The notes under the pieces were generated by a model. It searched no databases. It saw nothing but the letters and a program-made list of their open reading frames with translations, and was not told the origin of the DNA. Below, in pieces: positions 35,207-45,314 of a stretch of DNA of 64,000 bases. Where the stretch lies: the NCBI GenBank assembly GCA_950295325.1, contig OX485805.1:10354501-10418500 (forward strand), read 5' to 3'. Each line of letters starts with the position of its first letter. Position 1 is the stretch's first letter. A program made the position numbers and the translations under genes. This DNA is from Polytrichum commune. Lineage: Eukaryota > Streptophyta > Polytrichopsida > Polytrichales > Polytrichaceae.

Positions 35207-36695
35207 GACAAATGAAGTCATATGAAGTTCTGAAGTCATCTTCGCAGCACAGGGTTTTTATAGGGGCGATACTGTCCGATCGGGTTTAGGGTCAGATTCT
35301 GACGCGAAGATCCCAACCGTCCATGATGACGGCTGAGATGCCCTGTGCCCGATTACGTGGGCCAAACCAAACATAAAGATGTCTGTGAATCACGAAATTG
35401 CCAGGGGCTGAGGATCTCCAAGATAGCCCTTCCAAAGATGCTCCTCTTTTGTGGGCAGAAAATGTGACCTCAATTTCAACGACCGTAGCTGAAGATCTCA
35501 AGTTTTTTTTGACAATTTCAACTATATAGATGTTTGCAGGTTAGAGGCGGCTATTGAAAATCCAAATTTTAAATGTTGAAGTTCTATTGTATGGGATATT
35601 ATAATTGGAATGTCGATAGTGGTCTCCCGGGGCAGTATTTTAAGAAACGAAATTGGGGTTGGTTTCTTGATCGAACCTCCACTCAAATCATCTCCAAATA
35701 ACAAAATGTTACTCTCGTCCAAAAGAGGGGCAATATACTTACTCAAATCGGCTCAAAAATCTTGAAGCCATTATTTTGGGGAAGCTTTGCAATTTGAGGC
35801 AGTGGTACCACAACTAGTATGCACCTTCCACATGGATTCACACCCACCAACACATGCCCAACTAAATATTCCAATGGATTTTGTTTAGGATATGATGTGT
35901 TTGAGTGTCATGCAAATTTTTAGGTCAAGTGGGAATCATTTGCACATAGGGATCAACCAAAAAACATCTTTAAGATATGCTACCTCTAAACCATAGAGGT
36001 GATAAATGTCAAGTAGGTGTTCGTGGACTAGTTCCACTGTAAACCAGTTGGGAACACAATCCCATATTTGGTTTGAATCAAAATTATCCACGTGGCAAGA
36101 TATAGAAAAAAAGAGAACATAACACTATATTCGTTAAATTGAGACTTTTTGGGCATTTTGAGACATTCACAAAAATAAGAACAAGGATAAATGGAACACA
36201 TATTGGAGAAAGTTGTAAGATGCGAACACTTTGAAGCGGGTGTTTAGAACAAGATCCCCATTAATAACTCATATTTGGGATTGTTTAGGGTGGGCAATCC
36301 AAACCTTAGGCCAAGTTGAAGGGGAAATCTTAAAACATTCATATTATCGCACAAAAACTTGTATGAATATGGTTTAGGTAGGGCAATCCAAACCATAGAT
36401 CATATTGAAGGGGAAATATGTGAACCAATATAATATAACATACAAAATATTCCAAACTCATATTTGTGATGGTTTAGGTAGGGCAATCCAAACCTTAGAC
36501 CATATGGAAGGGGAAATCATGTGACACTTATATTATTGCAAAAAAAACATACAAAGTGTGGCATGTAAAATGCATAGCATGCTAACACCACACATCCATT
36601 GGATAGTGCGACCCAAAATGTTCTTGCCTATGGCCCACAACCCTACGCCTACTATGGCCTATCTAGCCTCGGAGACTACCTCTTTTTCTTTTGCT
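35207..36695. other. AT-rich spacer without recognised gene
   Basis: No coding support on either strand. From 36126 it carries a dispersed repeat, listed separately. The right end holds the 3' side of the minus-strand cluster that begins at 36696. Confidence 0.45.
36126..36520. repeat. Dispersed repeat with ACTATATTCGTTAA end and ~110-bp tandem units
   Basis: The left end matches the element at 62216-62468 over about 200 bases. It then continues into about three tandem units containing GGTTTAGGTAGGGCAATCCA followed by AACCTTAG and GAAGGGGAAAT. No right terminal repeat was found, so the copy is incomplete or rearranged. Confidence 0.6.
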
Positions 36696-37482
36696 TCATT
36701 TTCTTTTGCTTTTTTTTTCTTTTGCCTCTTTTTCTTTTGCCTCTTTTTCTTTTGCTGCGGCTTCTTTTGCTCGCATTGCTTCAACATTCCTGAAAATCTC
36801 CGCCCCGCGACTATAGCCATTCTTGGGGTGACCGCCATCAAAAACACATTTTGGATTCCGTCGGCCGCCCGAATTATACGACGAAGAATTCGAATACGAT
36901 GAAGTGGACTGTCTTGCATTTCTGGTCATGGAGTAGAAACGCTCCAACTCGACGGACGCACTAGCCCGCATAGGTTTACGGGTGGGAGCAACCTGCAACG
37001 CGTGAATGCAAGAACACACGTGTTAGTTTAGGGAGGAAGACCCAAACGTGTCACACATTCATTTTTTAAGTGCCGGATGATTGTAATGCGCGGTTAACCA
37101 TGTTTGGGGGGGGGGGGGGGGGGTTCACCTTGTCACCGGGGGCGTTCCCGTCGGAGTCGGCGAGGAGGGGCAATGCGTCCCGCAAAGGAATAGGAAGGGT
37201 GCCACTCTTCGTAGGCCGAGCGTCCATCCGCAGCCGCCGTTGAGGTGTACTACTGCCGCCGGGCCGAGACGGGGACGTCCGGACGCATTTGCGATTTATG
37301 CCCTTGAGCGGCGACGGGGACGGAGATGGCCGGAAGATTTGCTTGGGTGGGGGGCTATCGACGACGCCGGCGTCGATAGGCTCCTTGGAGTAGTCGATGG
37401 TGGACGCGGCATCGTAGACGGTCTCGTAGAAGAAGCTCCCCAAGTTTGATTCGCTGACGATCTCAATCGAGGGCTCCAAACG
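36696..37482 (-). CDS. Two 3' exons: Ser/Pro-rich then Lys/Glu/Ala-rich tail
   Basis: Exon 37482-37129 follows TTGCGCCAG and ends before GTGAAC; exon 36992-36696 follows GTTGCAG. Both borders are phase 0. Together they give 118 plus 98 residues. The first part (LEPSIEIVSESNLGSFFYET and on) is Ser/Pro-rich; the second has a Ser/Asn/Tyr-rich patch and ends in repeated AKEKE units, probably a charged helix. No domain is recognised. The FCP1-like frame upstream ends in a stop at 37602. These exons are therefore alternative terminal exons of the same transcription unit or part of a neighbouring gene without a visible first exon. The intron between them contains a run of about 18 Cs (minus strand). 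Confidence 0.4.
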
Positions 37483-37601
37483 CTGGCGCAAAAAAGGAAA
37501 CAAAACAAAACCCAAGGGGAGGGGGGGAGGGGGGAGCATGTGAAAATCGATATACAATTGAGGCATAATATATCACACACAATGGCACACCATGTAGTAT
37601 C

Positions 37602-38414
37602 TCAAATGAGTTTATTATATTTCGCGTGAGCGTACAACTCTCTGTACATATAGTCCTTCGGATCCATGTATCTTTCGCCTATCGGATTACAACTAAGGAA
37701 CCGGGGCACGGGTAGTCCGCTCCCCACGAGCGTTTGAATGTACTTAAGTAGGTCTAACAAAAAACGGTCTCGGACTTTCTCGACCGTCCACGTGGGGCAA
37801 ACTATGAAGTTCGAGGTCGGGTTCAAAATGTTTTTGGAAGCGCTGTCGTCCACCATCAACGTGTTGTCACGGGTGGGGCGAACGTCGTAGGGACAGCCGA
37901 CCATGGTCGGATGCTGGTCCCATACGACTGGCTTCAAGACCTTAAGAAATTGGTTTACGGCGGGGTTGTTGGGCTTTTTCACAACCTTGCCCTCGGGGGT
38001 GTATAACGTTCTATAAGAGTCCTGTCCTAGGACCAAGCACGGGGGTTGGAGTCCCTTGAAGATGAACTCCACGACGGCCTGGGTGTTCTCGGACTTCATG
38101 GAGCTCCACACGATCACCCACCATTTGGATAGGGCGACCTGCAGGAAGCGCCGAAGCCACGGGCGGAGGTACACTAGCTTGCTTTTGATGTACGCGGGGG
38201 GACCATCGTAGTTGGCGTCCTCGGGCTTGCAGAAAGGCACCGTGGGGACCCTCGGACAATGCACGCACTGGACAAGGACCCCGTTGAGGTCTAGCACCAG
38301 GAACCGGGTCTTGGGAGGCGAAGGTGGCGAGGGCAAAATCGGGGGGACCACCGCGCTGTCCTCCACACTCCTCGGAGAGGATCGGTGGGGAGCTGCGACG
38401 CTATGCTCCGAACC
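37602..38414 (-). CDS. FCP1-like HAD-family domain protein or exon
   Basis: The frame is open from a good acceptor (CTCGTCGCCGCAG before 38414) to the stop at 37602, 270 residues. No ATG opens the domain, so it is an exon rather than a free-standing gene. After a Pro/Ser stretch the FCP1/NLI-interacting-factor fold is readable in order: FLVLDLNGVL (motif I, second Asp replaced by Asn as in several plant relatives), VIVWSSM (motif II), a conserved KPVVWDQHPT region, and NTLMVDDSASKN (motif III). Family members dephosphorylate phosphoserine proteins. The DxN form may lack that activity; I infer binding or reduced activity. The exon starts in phase 0, as does the donor at 38910, so it could continue the methyltransferase-like gene upstream. 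Confidence 0.65.
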   Translation of the reverse strand, partial: GSEHSVAAPHRSSPRSVEDSAVVPPILPSPPSPPKTRFLVLDLNGVLVQCVHCPRVPTVPFCKPEDANYDGPPAYIKSKLVYLRPWLRRFLQVALSKWWVIVWSSMKSENTQAVVEFIFKGLQPPCLVLGQDSYRTLYTPEGKVVKKPNNPAVNQFLKVLKPVVWDQHPTMVGCPYDVRPTRDNTLMVDDSASKNILNPTSNFIVCPTWTVEKVRDRFLLDLLKYIQTLVGSGLPVPRFLSCNPIGERYMDPKDYMYRELYAHAKYNKLI

Positions 38415-38865
38415 CTGCGGCGACGAGCGAGAGAAGGCGGACGAGGACTATGTTATGCTATGTCCATCTCAAGCAGAACGGAAATTTTGTGCAAACACAA
38501 GAAGAATTGGACCATTGGTGGCAACAAAAACATACAAGGGGAACAACATACATTGGGACACGGATGCAAACATATGGGCGCCAAAAATAATAATTTTATT
38601 TTTACAAATCTCTATGTACAATTTGATTGGGGGGGGGGGGGGACCGCGGTGAACGAGGGCATTCACACTATCCTAATTCTACATCTACAAAATTGGTTGC
38701 GCGCCGCCAAGGTCGAGCATAGTCGAGTGCAGGTGAGACGAAGGGGATCGCGGGGGGGGCACGTTGGGGGGAGGGGGAGCAAGTGTAGAGCATGGGGGGC
38801 AGGGGGTGTGCATTTCCTCCTAGCAAGGGGGACACGACCACGCCAACAAGACAATGACCCAGCAA

Positions 38866-38887
38866 GTTTGGGTCGGTCGACCCAAAC
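38866..38887. repeat. 22-bp palindrome copy in intron 3
   Basis: GTTTGGGTCGG plus TCGACCCAAAC. Two further copies (39189-39210 and 39258-39279) lie in the neighbouring exon. It belongs to the palindrome family described for the arrays at 40465, 42225, 43744 and 47984. Confidence 0.9.
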
Positions 38888-38909
38888 TGGGGAGGGCTCA
38901 GTGTATTAC

Positions 38910-40394
38910 CTCGCCCTGGTCATGTCTCGACGATGTGGAAGCCTCCACCGTCCCCGCTGCCCCGCCTCTCTCGCCACCGCCTTCTCCGACGACGTCAGGA
39001 ACCTTCTCCTGCAAACGATCGGCATCAGGCCCTTGTCCTAAACCAATCTCCGCATTTGCATCATGCATGGGTTCATCGATTTGGTTAGGAGTAGAGGTAT
39101 CACCAGGCCCTTGCAAGCCTTCAACATCTAGCATGGCCGTGTCTAGTTGACACCCATGTTGGTCAAGGGAGGACTGCGCTGCAACGGGGTTTGGGTCGGG
39201 CGACCCAAACTGTCCTGCATCTGGAGAGGGCCCTTCGGACACTCCAGTGGATGGTGGGTTTGGGTCGGTCGACCCAAACATCCTGGGGTCGTCCGATTGG
39301 TGAGGGGGCGCCATGACTATCGGGGGCCGAAGTGGTGGAGGGCCCAAAGGGGAGGAGGCTCCAGAGACGCGCCAGATGTTGGGGTCATCCACTTGCTGGA
39401 CCGGCGCGTACGGAACTTGGTGGGGCCGAATCAAGTGCTGGAAGCTGAAAGACGATTGCGGCACAGGCTGCTGAGGGATGCTCTGCGGAGGGAAGCCGGG
39501 GGGCAAGTGCAGGAAGGAGCTGGAGGGAGCCACCACCAAACCTTGCGCCCACATTCCTTGTATCACTTGTGATATCAATTCGGCGTGGGACGGAGGTTGG
39601 GCCATCGCCCTCTGTCGTTCCTGCTCCAACAGGAGAGCCCTTAGCTCTGCTACCTCGTTCCGCATTGAGGGTTCTTCCGCGGCAGCCTTCTGCAGGCGGA
39701 CTCGCTGCTCCTCGTCCCTCCTCATCTTCTCGTTCGCCTCCTCCACAGTCAGGACCTCGGGCTTCACCCTAACCATGCCAGCGAACGCTGTCGGGGACGG
39801 GGGATCTGATCTTAGCCGTTTGGCGAGCTCAATGTCATCGTCGTCCTCGCTGCTTATGGCAATGGTCTCCTCCACGGAGTAGTCGCCATACAGCTTCTTC
39901 CCCTTCATCTTCCTCCTCTCCCTGAACGTGGCGGTCGCGTCCCTGGAGTACATGTCCCGTGCATCGTCCACCGTCAGGACGGGCACGAGCTTACTCTGCG
40001 GGGTTGCCGCCCGCATCGCCTTCTTCCGTTGAGGGGCTTCGGATTCTTGCGTGAAGCCCGTTGCCCCTTCCTCCACGTCGCCTTCCTTCTCCGCCTCCTC
40101 GTGCTCCTCTTCTTCCTCCTCCTCCTCGACATCGCCACCTTTTGTGCGGGACGGATTGCCCGGATGCAACCCGACAAGAGGTTCGGGTTCTTGGGTTGTG
40201 GCCCTCATGGCCATTTCTTCCGGGTTGATCCGCCTCACCCTATCAAGAGGGTTTTCGCCCCCCTGAACAACCTCGTCGACGTAGCTACCCGGGATCCAAT
40301 CGAGGATGTCCATCTTCTTCGCCAACGATCTCTGCGTCCTGTAAAATGGCAGATCGCCATCCTCTATGTAGGAGTATATACTCAGCCCCGACAT
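38910..40394 (-). CDS. Long charged, Gln/Pro-rich exon of the ParB-like cluster
   Basis: Begins right after a GTGTAG acceptor with MSGLSIYSYIEDGDLPFYRT and stays open for 495 codons to a GTAATA donor at 38909. The first 40 residues complete the methyltransferase-like motif I region of the previous exon (pattern A..G...Y.Y..D....YR.QRSL, like the NAD/SAM-fold end of N4/N6 methylases). Then come acidic Glu runs, a basic coiled stretch rich in EEANEKMRRDEEQRVRLQKA, and a Gln/Pro-rich tail. Two copies of the 22-bp palindrome (39189-39210, 39258-39279) lie inside the frame and are read as FGSTDPN and FGSPDPN. The last 200 residues may therefore be repeat-derived or intronic. If the donor is skipped the frame stops at 38898. 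Confidence 0.55.
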
Positions 40395-40464
40395 CTACAC
40401 AATCCAAGTTATATAGACATTAGAATTAGGCGAGGGACATAAACAAGACCAAGTACAATGTGTA

Positions 40465-40774
40465 GTTTGGGTCGATCGACCCAAACCAACAAAGAGCCTA
40501 GTTTGGGTCGATCGACCCAAACCAACAAAGAGCCTAGTTTGGGTCGATCGACCCAAACCAACAAAGAGACTAGTTTGGGTCGATCGACCCAAACCAACAA
40601 AGAGCCTAGTTTGGGTCGATCGACCCAAACCAACACAGAGCCTAGTTTGGGTCGATCGACCCAAACCAACAAAGAGACTAGTTTGGGTCGATCGACCCAA
40701 ACCAACAAAGAGCCTAGTTTGGGTCGATCGACCCAAACCAACACAGAGCCTAGTTTGGGTCGATCGACCCAAAC
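40465..40774. repeat. Nine-copy palindrome array filling intron 2
   Basis: Nine copies of a perfect 22-bp palindrome (GTTTGGGTCGA followed by its complement) are spaced at exactly 36 bp by the linker CAACAAAGAGCCTA or close variants. They fill most of the 408-bp intron between the exons ending at 40803 and starting at 40394 (minus strand). Because 36 is a multiple of three, open frames run through it on both strands, but they are not genes. Confidence 0.95.
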
Positions 40775-40802
40775 TGCGCACGAGTTATAGAAAGTCGCTT
40801 AC

Positions 40803-42134
40803 CATGGCAGCATAGATAGGTTTAGAGCCTCCGAAGACGTTGAAGATGCAATCCCCTCTCCTCGTCAGCGTCCTCATCATTCTCACGTAAAATTCCATCC
40901 GCAGCTCATCTAAAGGATAGTTCGCGTATTTAGCCTCGTCGTAGAGGCACTTGTTGACACCCAACCCTTCTGGAACTTGGAAGAGTTTGTCCATCCGGGA
41001 TATAGGGTGGTTTGGCACCTTCAGCAACTCCGCTTTGTACACGAAGTACAAACACAAGACGTTGACGAACTTGGTCTTCTTGTCCCTCAACGTCGTGTAA
41101 GCTCCCTCCGCCGGTGCGGCGATGTAGTGAGACTTGGAGACTGCATACTCCGGCTGCAGTTTCCGGACAAGCTCGTACACCTGCTCCGCCCTCCTATCCT
41201 CGACTATCCAAAGCCAGATATCTACCTCCCTGAACTTAGGGCTTGCATAATCGACGAACTTAGATAGGAAGGGGTCATAGAAGAGGGTGCTCATCGTGCC
41301 CTCAAATGAGCTTCCAGGAATATTCCTGAAATCAATCATCCCAAAAGGAAAGCGGTCCCTTGCTTTCGTCCTTATCGCCATTCTGGCGTCTTGACCTGGC
41401 CAGCCCTGAATTTTCAACGGGTCGGCGGTGACAAGGTTGAAGTACGCTTCCCCTTCAAACTGGACAATCTTCTTCTCCTTGATGAAGTTCGAGAACGCAC
41501 GCGCTGTGTGATCCGGAAGCGCCCGGTTCTTCCCACCCTTCACCATCTTGGCCCGCAAGAAGTCGTCCCCCGCTTCCCTTATTAGAGCCGCCATGGAGGC
41601 ACTGGTGAACTTATATTCAGCTTTGAATGCTCTCCAGTTAGCCTCATGGACCTCGCCGTCCACGACAATATTCCTCTCTGGCACTAGTTTATGCAGCTCC
41701 TGCACGATAGTCGTCTTCTTTTTCCTGTTATCCGTCCATTCCTTCATGGTGTAGCATGAAGGAACGAAGGATTTGGGCTTTTGGAAGACAATCTTCGGGT
41801 GCACCCAACACCTCTTCGCCGTGGGTGCCACGTGCAGGATGTGAGATGCCGCCTTCTCCACCTCCGTCTCTGACAGCCCTTGAAGAGTTCTAAAGAACTC
41901 TCTCACGAGAGGCTTCATCTGCTTGAAGCGCGAGGTTTGGCTGAAGAAAATGCCAGTGTCGGGGTCGATCAAATCCCCCGTCTCGTGCTTTTCAAACACG
42001 GTTTTCCACTTCCTCCAAACTGAGTCAGATGCTGTAATCAAGTAAATCTCCCCCTTGAGGTCGTTGTATTTCTTCTGCTTGTGGCTCGAATTATCAATGG
42101 AGGAGAATTTGTTGATCATTTGGTATTTGAAATC
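40803..42134 (-). CDS. Methyltransferase-like exon of the ParB-like cluster
   Basis: Starts after GACGTGCAG at 42134 and ends before GTAAGCG at 40802; 444 codons, phase 0 at both ends. The C-terminal half has the order of a beta-class N4/N6 DNA methyltransferase. YFNLVTADPLKIQGW, near residue 238 of the exon, matches the motif IV region (usual DPPY, here DPL), and FNVFGGSKPIYAAM at the exon end matches motif I (usual FxGSGT). Spacing of about 195 residues fits. Both motifs lack key residues, so catalytic activity is doubtful. The N-terminal half has Lys-rich helices and no recognised domain. In phages and bacteria a ParB-like domain fused to such a methylase is a known arrangement, which supports reading exons 1-3 as one protein. 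The methylase call is moderate. Confidence 0.5.
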
Positions 42135-42224
42135 CTGCACGTCCACAAAACAGAACATTTGAATGCGTGTTAGATATGTACATGTGATTTCCAACCCATA
42201 TCATGACCAACATCTGCAACAACA

Positions 42225-42382
42225 GTTTGGGTCGATCGACCCAAACTAAATAAACTAGCTGCATCAGGAGTTTGGGTCGGTCGACCCAAACTAAATAAAC
42301 TAGCTGCATCAGGAGTTTGGGTCGGTCGACCCAAACTAAATAAACAAGGCTGCATCAGGAGTTTGGGTCGGTCGACCTAAAC
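42225..42382. repeat. Four-copy palindrome array in intron 1
   Basis: Four copies of the 22-bp palindrome at 42225, 42270, 42315 and 42361, spaced 45-46 bp with the linker TAAATAAACTAGCTGCATCA. They lie inside the 257-bp intron between the exons ending at 42392 and starting at 42134 (minus strand). The rightmost copy has one mismatch. Confidence 0.95.
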
Positions 42383-42391
42383 AATACTCAC

Positions 42392-43717
42392 CTCCCATTT
42401 GGGATTCTTGTCCTTCGCATTCTCCCTCTCCTTGGGAGGCCTACCATAGAACTCCCACACCTCCCGCGAGGCCATGATATTCCTTATCCAGGAAGCTTGG
42501 TAGGCCCTCTTCTTATTTCCCATATTGAAGTACCGGGAGATGTCGCTGAGCTTGGTCTCGTCGTCAGACCACACCACTAGTGCCTTCCAAACCTTCAGCT
42601 TTTCCTTCTGATTGTTCGGATCATCCCACTCATTCATGAGTTGGATTTTCTTGGATGCCTCCACGCTGTGCTGGCCGTCTATGAGCCAAAAATCGCCCTT
42701 CTGAATTGTGGGCCACATTTCAGGTGTAGGCATTTTCTTGAGACCCTGTGGCATCACTACTATCGTTTGCCTGTCGTCTTTAAACTGCTCGCAAACGATC
42801 TGCGCGATTATCCAGTCAACGTAGGCGTCCTCCTTTGCCCGGACACACTTCTCCGGTGGCGCTAGATGGCACTGGCTGATGTTCACGTCGAACTTAAAAT
42901 CCCTGCCCATGAAAAAACAGTGGGAGCATTTCGTCGTGAAATTGTTCACGATTTTCTGCAGCTCCCCTGCATCCACCTCTTCGCCGGGCTTCGGCATGCG
43001 CAACTCCGGTGAGACTGGCTCGTCAGTCATCACAGATGACTCTCTCCCCCTCTTGGATGGAGTTGTTTGACGGCTCCCAGAAGGTGTAGGCGTCTCGCTA
43101 TCCGCAGGTGTTTGGGAGGGAGTGGTCCTCCGCGAGTCAGCCGGTACTGGTCGCGGCTTCCTCACCGATTGAGGTCTTGACGACCCTGCTCCTTCCTCTG
43201 TGGTTGCTTTCCGCCTCACGGGTTGCTGAGACTTGGTTTTGCTCTGCAGGGCTTTGTTGAGCACGCTGATTGCATGCTTTAGTTTCGTGAATCTGCTCGA
43301 CACCTTTGTGTTCGATGTACTGTTATCGATGAATATGGACTCCGGTTTGATGACGTCTGGTTCTACACATGTTTCTTTTGCATAGATAGCGTCAAAGGGT
43401 TCGGAGAACTGGTGCATAAACATATGCGCGTTCTGGACAGCGTTGTTCTCGAGGATGACATCCACGTAGTCTCCAAGAGACTGAACCGATGCCACCTCCC
43501 ACCCCGTAAGAGTAGCCCATGTGTGCTTCTCCACGGTCCCAACCTTCACAACAAAAATCATTTTGTATTGCGAACCCTTAACCACTTGTATAGACCACGC
43601 GAGGACAAGCCCGTCCTTAGGGGAATAGGAGTCATCCTGCGGGGTTTCGTGCTCCTGCCACAACATGTCCGGCGCAGGCATGAACCACCTTTCGCCGGGT
43701 CTTTTCTTTGGAGCCAT
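42392..43717 (-). CDS. ParB/DGQHR-like first coding exon
   Basis: The ATG at 43717 directly follows a TTTTCTTACAG acceptor, so a non-coding first exon probably lies upstream. The exon is open for 442 codons to a GTGAGT donor (42391), phase 0. Residues 1-130 have no recognised domain. Residues 155-240 are a Ser/Thr/Pro/Arg-rich linker, probably disordered and nuclear. Residues 250-440 look ParB/DGQHR-like: a helix-strand start, VVMPQGLKKMPTP, then the hallmark FWLIDGQHSVEASKKI (D347-G-Q-H350), where bacterial relatives read DGQHR or GERR. ParB-fold domains bind DNA or nucleotides, and DndB-type ones act with DNA modification. The eukaryotic role is unknown. The exon joins the methyltransferase-like exon after an intron full of palindromes. 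Confidence 0.6.
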
Positions 43718-43743
43718 CTGTAAGAAAATAATGTGCAATGTTA

Positions 43744-44200
43744 GTTTCGGTCGTTCGACCCAAACATCTACGACATGAATAGGTTTAGGTGGATTGTATA
43801 TTTATATATTTTAGCATCATTTGTATTGATAATAAGAATGTTTTGATTATTGGGTGGATTTGCATTTTATATTGTTGGTGACATGCAGGATTACTTGATA
43901 CTTTTCCTTGATACATTCCTTGATTATTATTTTTTAGTGGATGTGAATTTTATATTGATGCAAAAATCATGGATTTCTTTATGAGTTTATAATTAGAAGA
44001 CGTTGTTTGGGTCGTTCGGCCCAAACATGATGCTTTGTTTTGTGTTTGGGTCGGTCGACCCAAACAAGAGGCTGTGTTTGGGTCGTTCGGCCCAAACATG
44101 ATGCTTTGTTTTGTGTTTGGGTCGGTCGACCCAAACAAGAGGCTGTGTTTGGGTCGACCGACCCAAACCTGTGGCCGTGTTTGGGTCGTCTCCCCAAACT
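43744..44200. repeat. Palindrome cluster upstream of the ParB-like exon
   Basis: Seven copies or near copies at about 43744, 44005, 44044, 44076, 44115, 44147 and 44179. Some have TCGTTCGG or TCGTCTCC centres. They lie in what should be the leader intron of the minus-strand cluster. A 71-bp unit containing two copies is duplicated in tandem. Confidence 0.9.
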
Positions 44201-44452
44201 TTCCTATTTTAATGTAATTTTTAAAAGTTGGCACGTAGCATATACAATGCTTATGCGTTGTGTATGCTACAATACCTTCAATTGACAAACACTTATTGCA
44301 TATAATAAAAGAAAATACCTTTGTTGTATGTAGCAGTTGTTGTAAACAGTTGCTTTAAAACAGGTGTTCTTCTTCCAATAACACAGAAACAGTTGAATGT
44401 AACCTCTCACACAAATCCACAATCTCTCATACAACTCCTAGATCTCTTTTGA

Positions 44453-44760
44453 ATCTCTCAAACAACAATTCAATACTTCAAACAACCTCTGAATCTCTAA
44501 GAACAAGTGAATCTCTCAAAACAATAACTGACTCTCTCAAATGACTTAGATATCTCTCAAACAACAATTGAGTGTTTCAAACAACCTCTGAATCCCTAAG
44601 AACAAGTGAATCTCTCAAAACAATGACTGACTCTCTCAAATGACTTTTGTATCTCTCAAACAACAATTGAGTGTTTCAAACAACCTCTGAATCCCTAAGA
44701 ACAAGTGAATCTCTCAAAACAATGACTGACTCTCTCAAATGACTTTTGTATCTCTCAAAC
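44453..44760. repeat. 99-bp tandem repeat
   Basis: About three copies with a 99-bp period, each containing ATCTCTCAAACAACAATTGA and ACAACCTCTGAATCCCTAAG. The sequence is purine-rich on the minus strand. It lies between the palindrome cluster and the presumed promoter of the minus-strand gene. Confidence 0.9.
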
Positions 44761-44959
44761 ACCTCTTGATTATCTTATAGAACTCCTAAATCTCACAAAC
44801 TCTCCAACTACAATACAGCCTCCAAAACCCGCAAGCTTAGAATGTTGGAAAACCCTTCAACAATCTTCTACTTACTTCACTCTACAACAATCACTCTACT
44901 AACTCTCACGCACTCTAAAACTCTCTCCTTAGGTTTCTGTTCTATTGCAAACACTTCCT

Positions 44960-45190
44960 AACTTCTACAGCAAGAGAAGGGAGGGAAGGAGAAGAATCAG
45001 TAGGCGCCAAAGCAACAAGAAGGGAGGGAAGAGAAGAAAATCGCCACCCTGAATCGCCACGGCGCTTCGCGAAAGCGGCGCTTCCACAAGAGGCGCGGAG
45101 CGAATGCTTGGCGCGGAGAGAGAGAGAAAGAGCGAAAAGTTGTGACGGCTGGGGTTTTGTATGCCTCGGGAATTGGCCCCCAACCGCACG
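44960..45190 (-). promoter_or_regulatory. Presumed CT-rich 5' leader of the ParB-like cluster
   Basis: On the minus strand this stretch reads CTCTTTCTCTCTCTCTCCGC, then GC-rich sequence, then further CTTCCCTCCCTTC tracts, which is typical of a plant transcription start and leader. It is the only such region upstream of the acceptor at 43718. I infer a first exon here and a leader intron of more than 1 kb; the donor was not pinned down. Short minus-strand frames here (to 45260) lack domains. Confidence 0.35.
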
Positions 45191-45314
45191 AATAGGGTGC
45201 CAACGGGATTAGGGCACCAACGGAATTAGGATTACGGGGAACCCTAAATCCTAAAGCCAAACTGTAAACCCTTAGCGGGCATTAGTATTTTCAAGACACT
45301 TTGGAGTACCCTAA

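Noticed and set aside
38385-39041. 218-residue plus-strand frame
   Set aside because: Antisense to the FCP1-like and charged exons and crosses their intron; G-rich composition keeps it open.
40395-40790. Open frames on both strands reading SLGRSTQTNKEP or VWVDRPKLGSLL repeats
   Set aside because: They are translations of the 36-bp palindrome array inside an intron; the period is a multiple of three, so every frame stays open.
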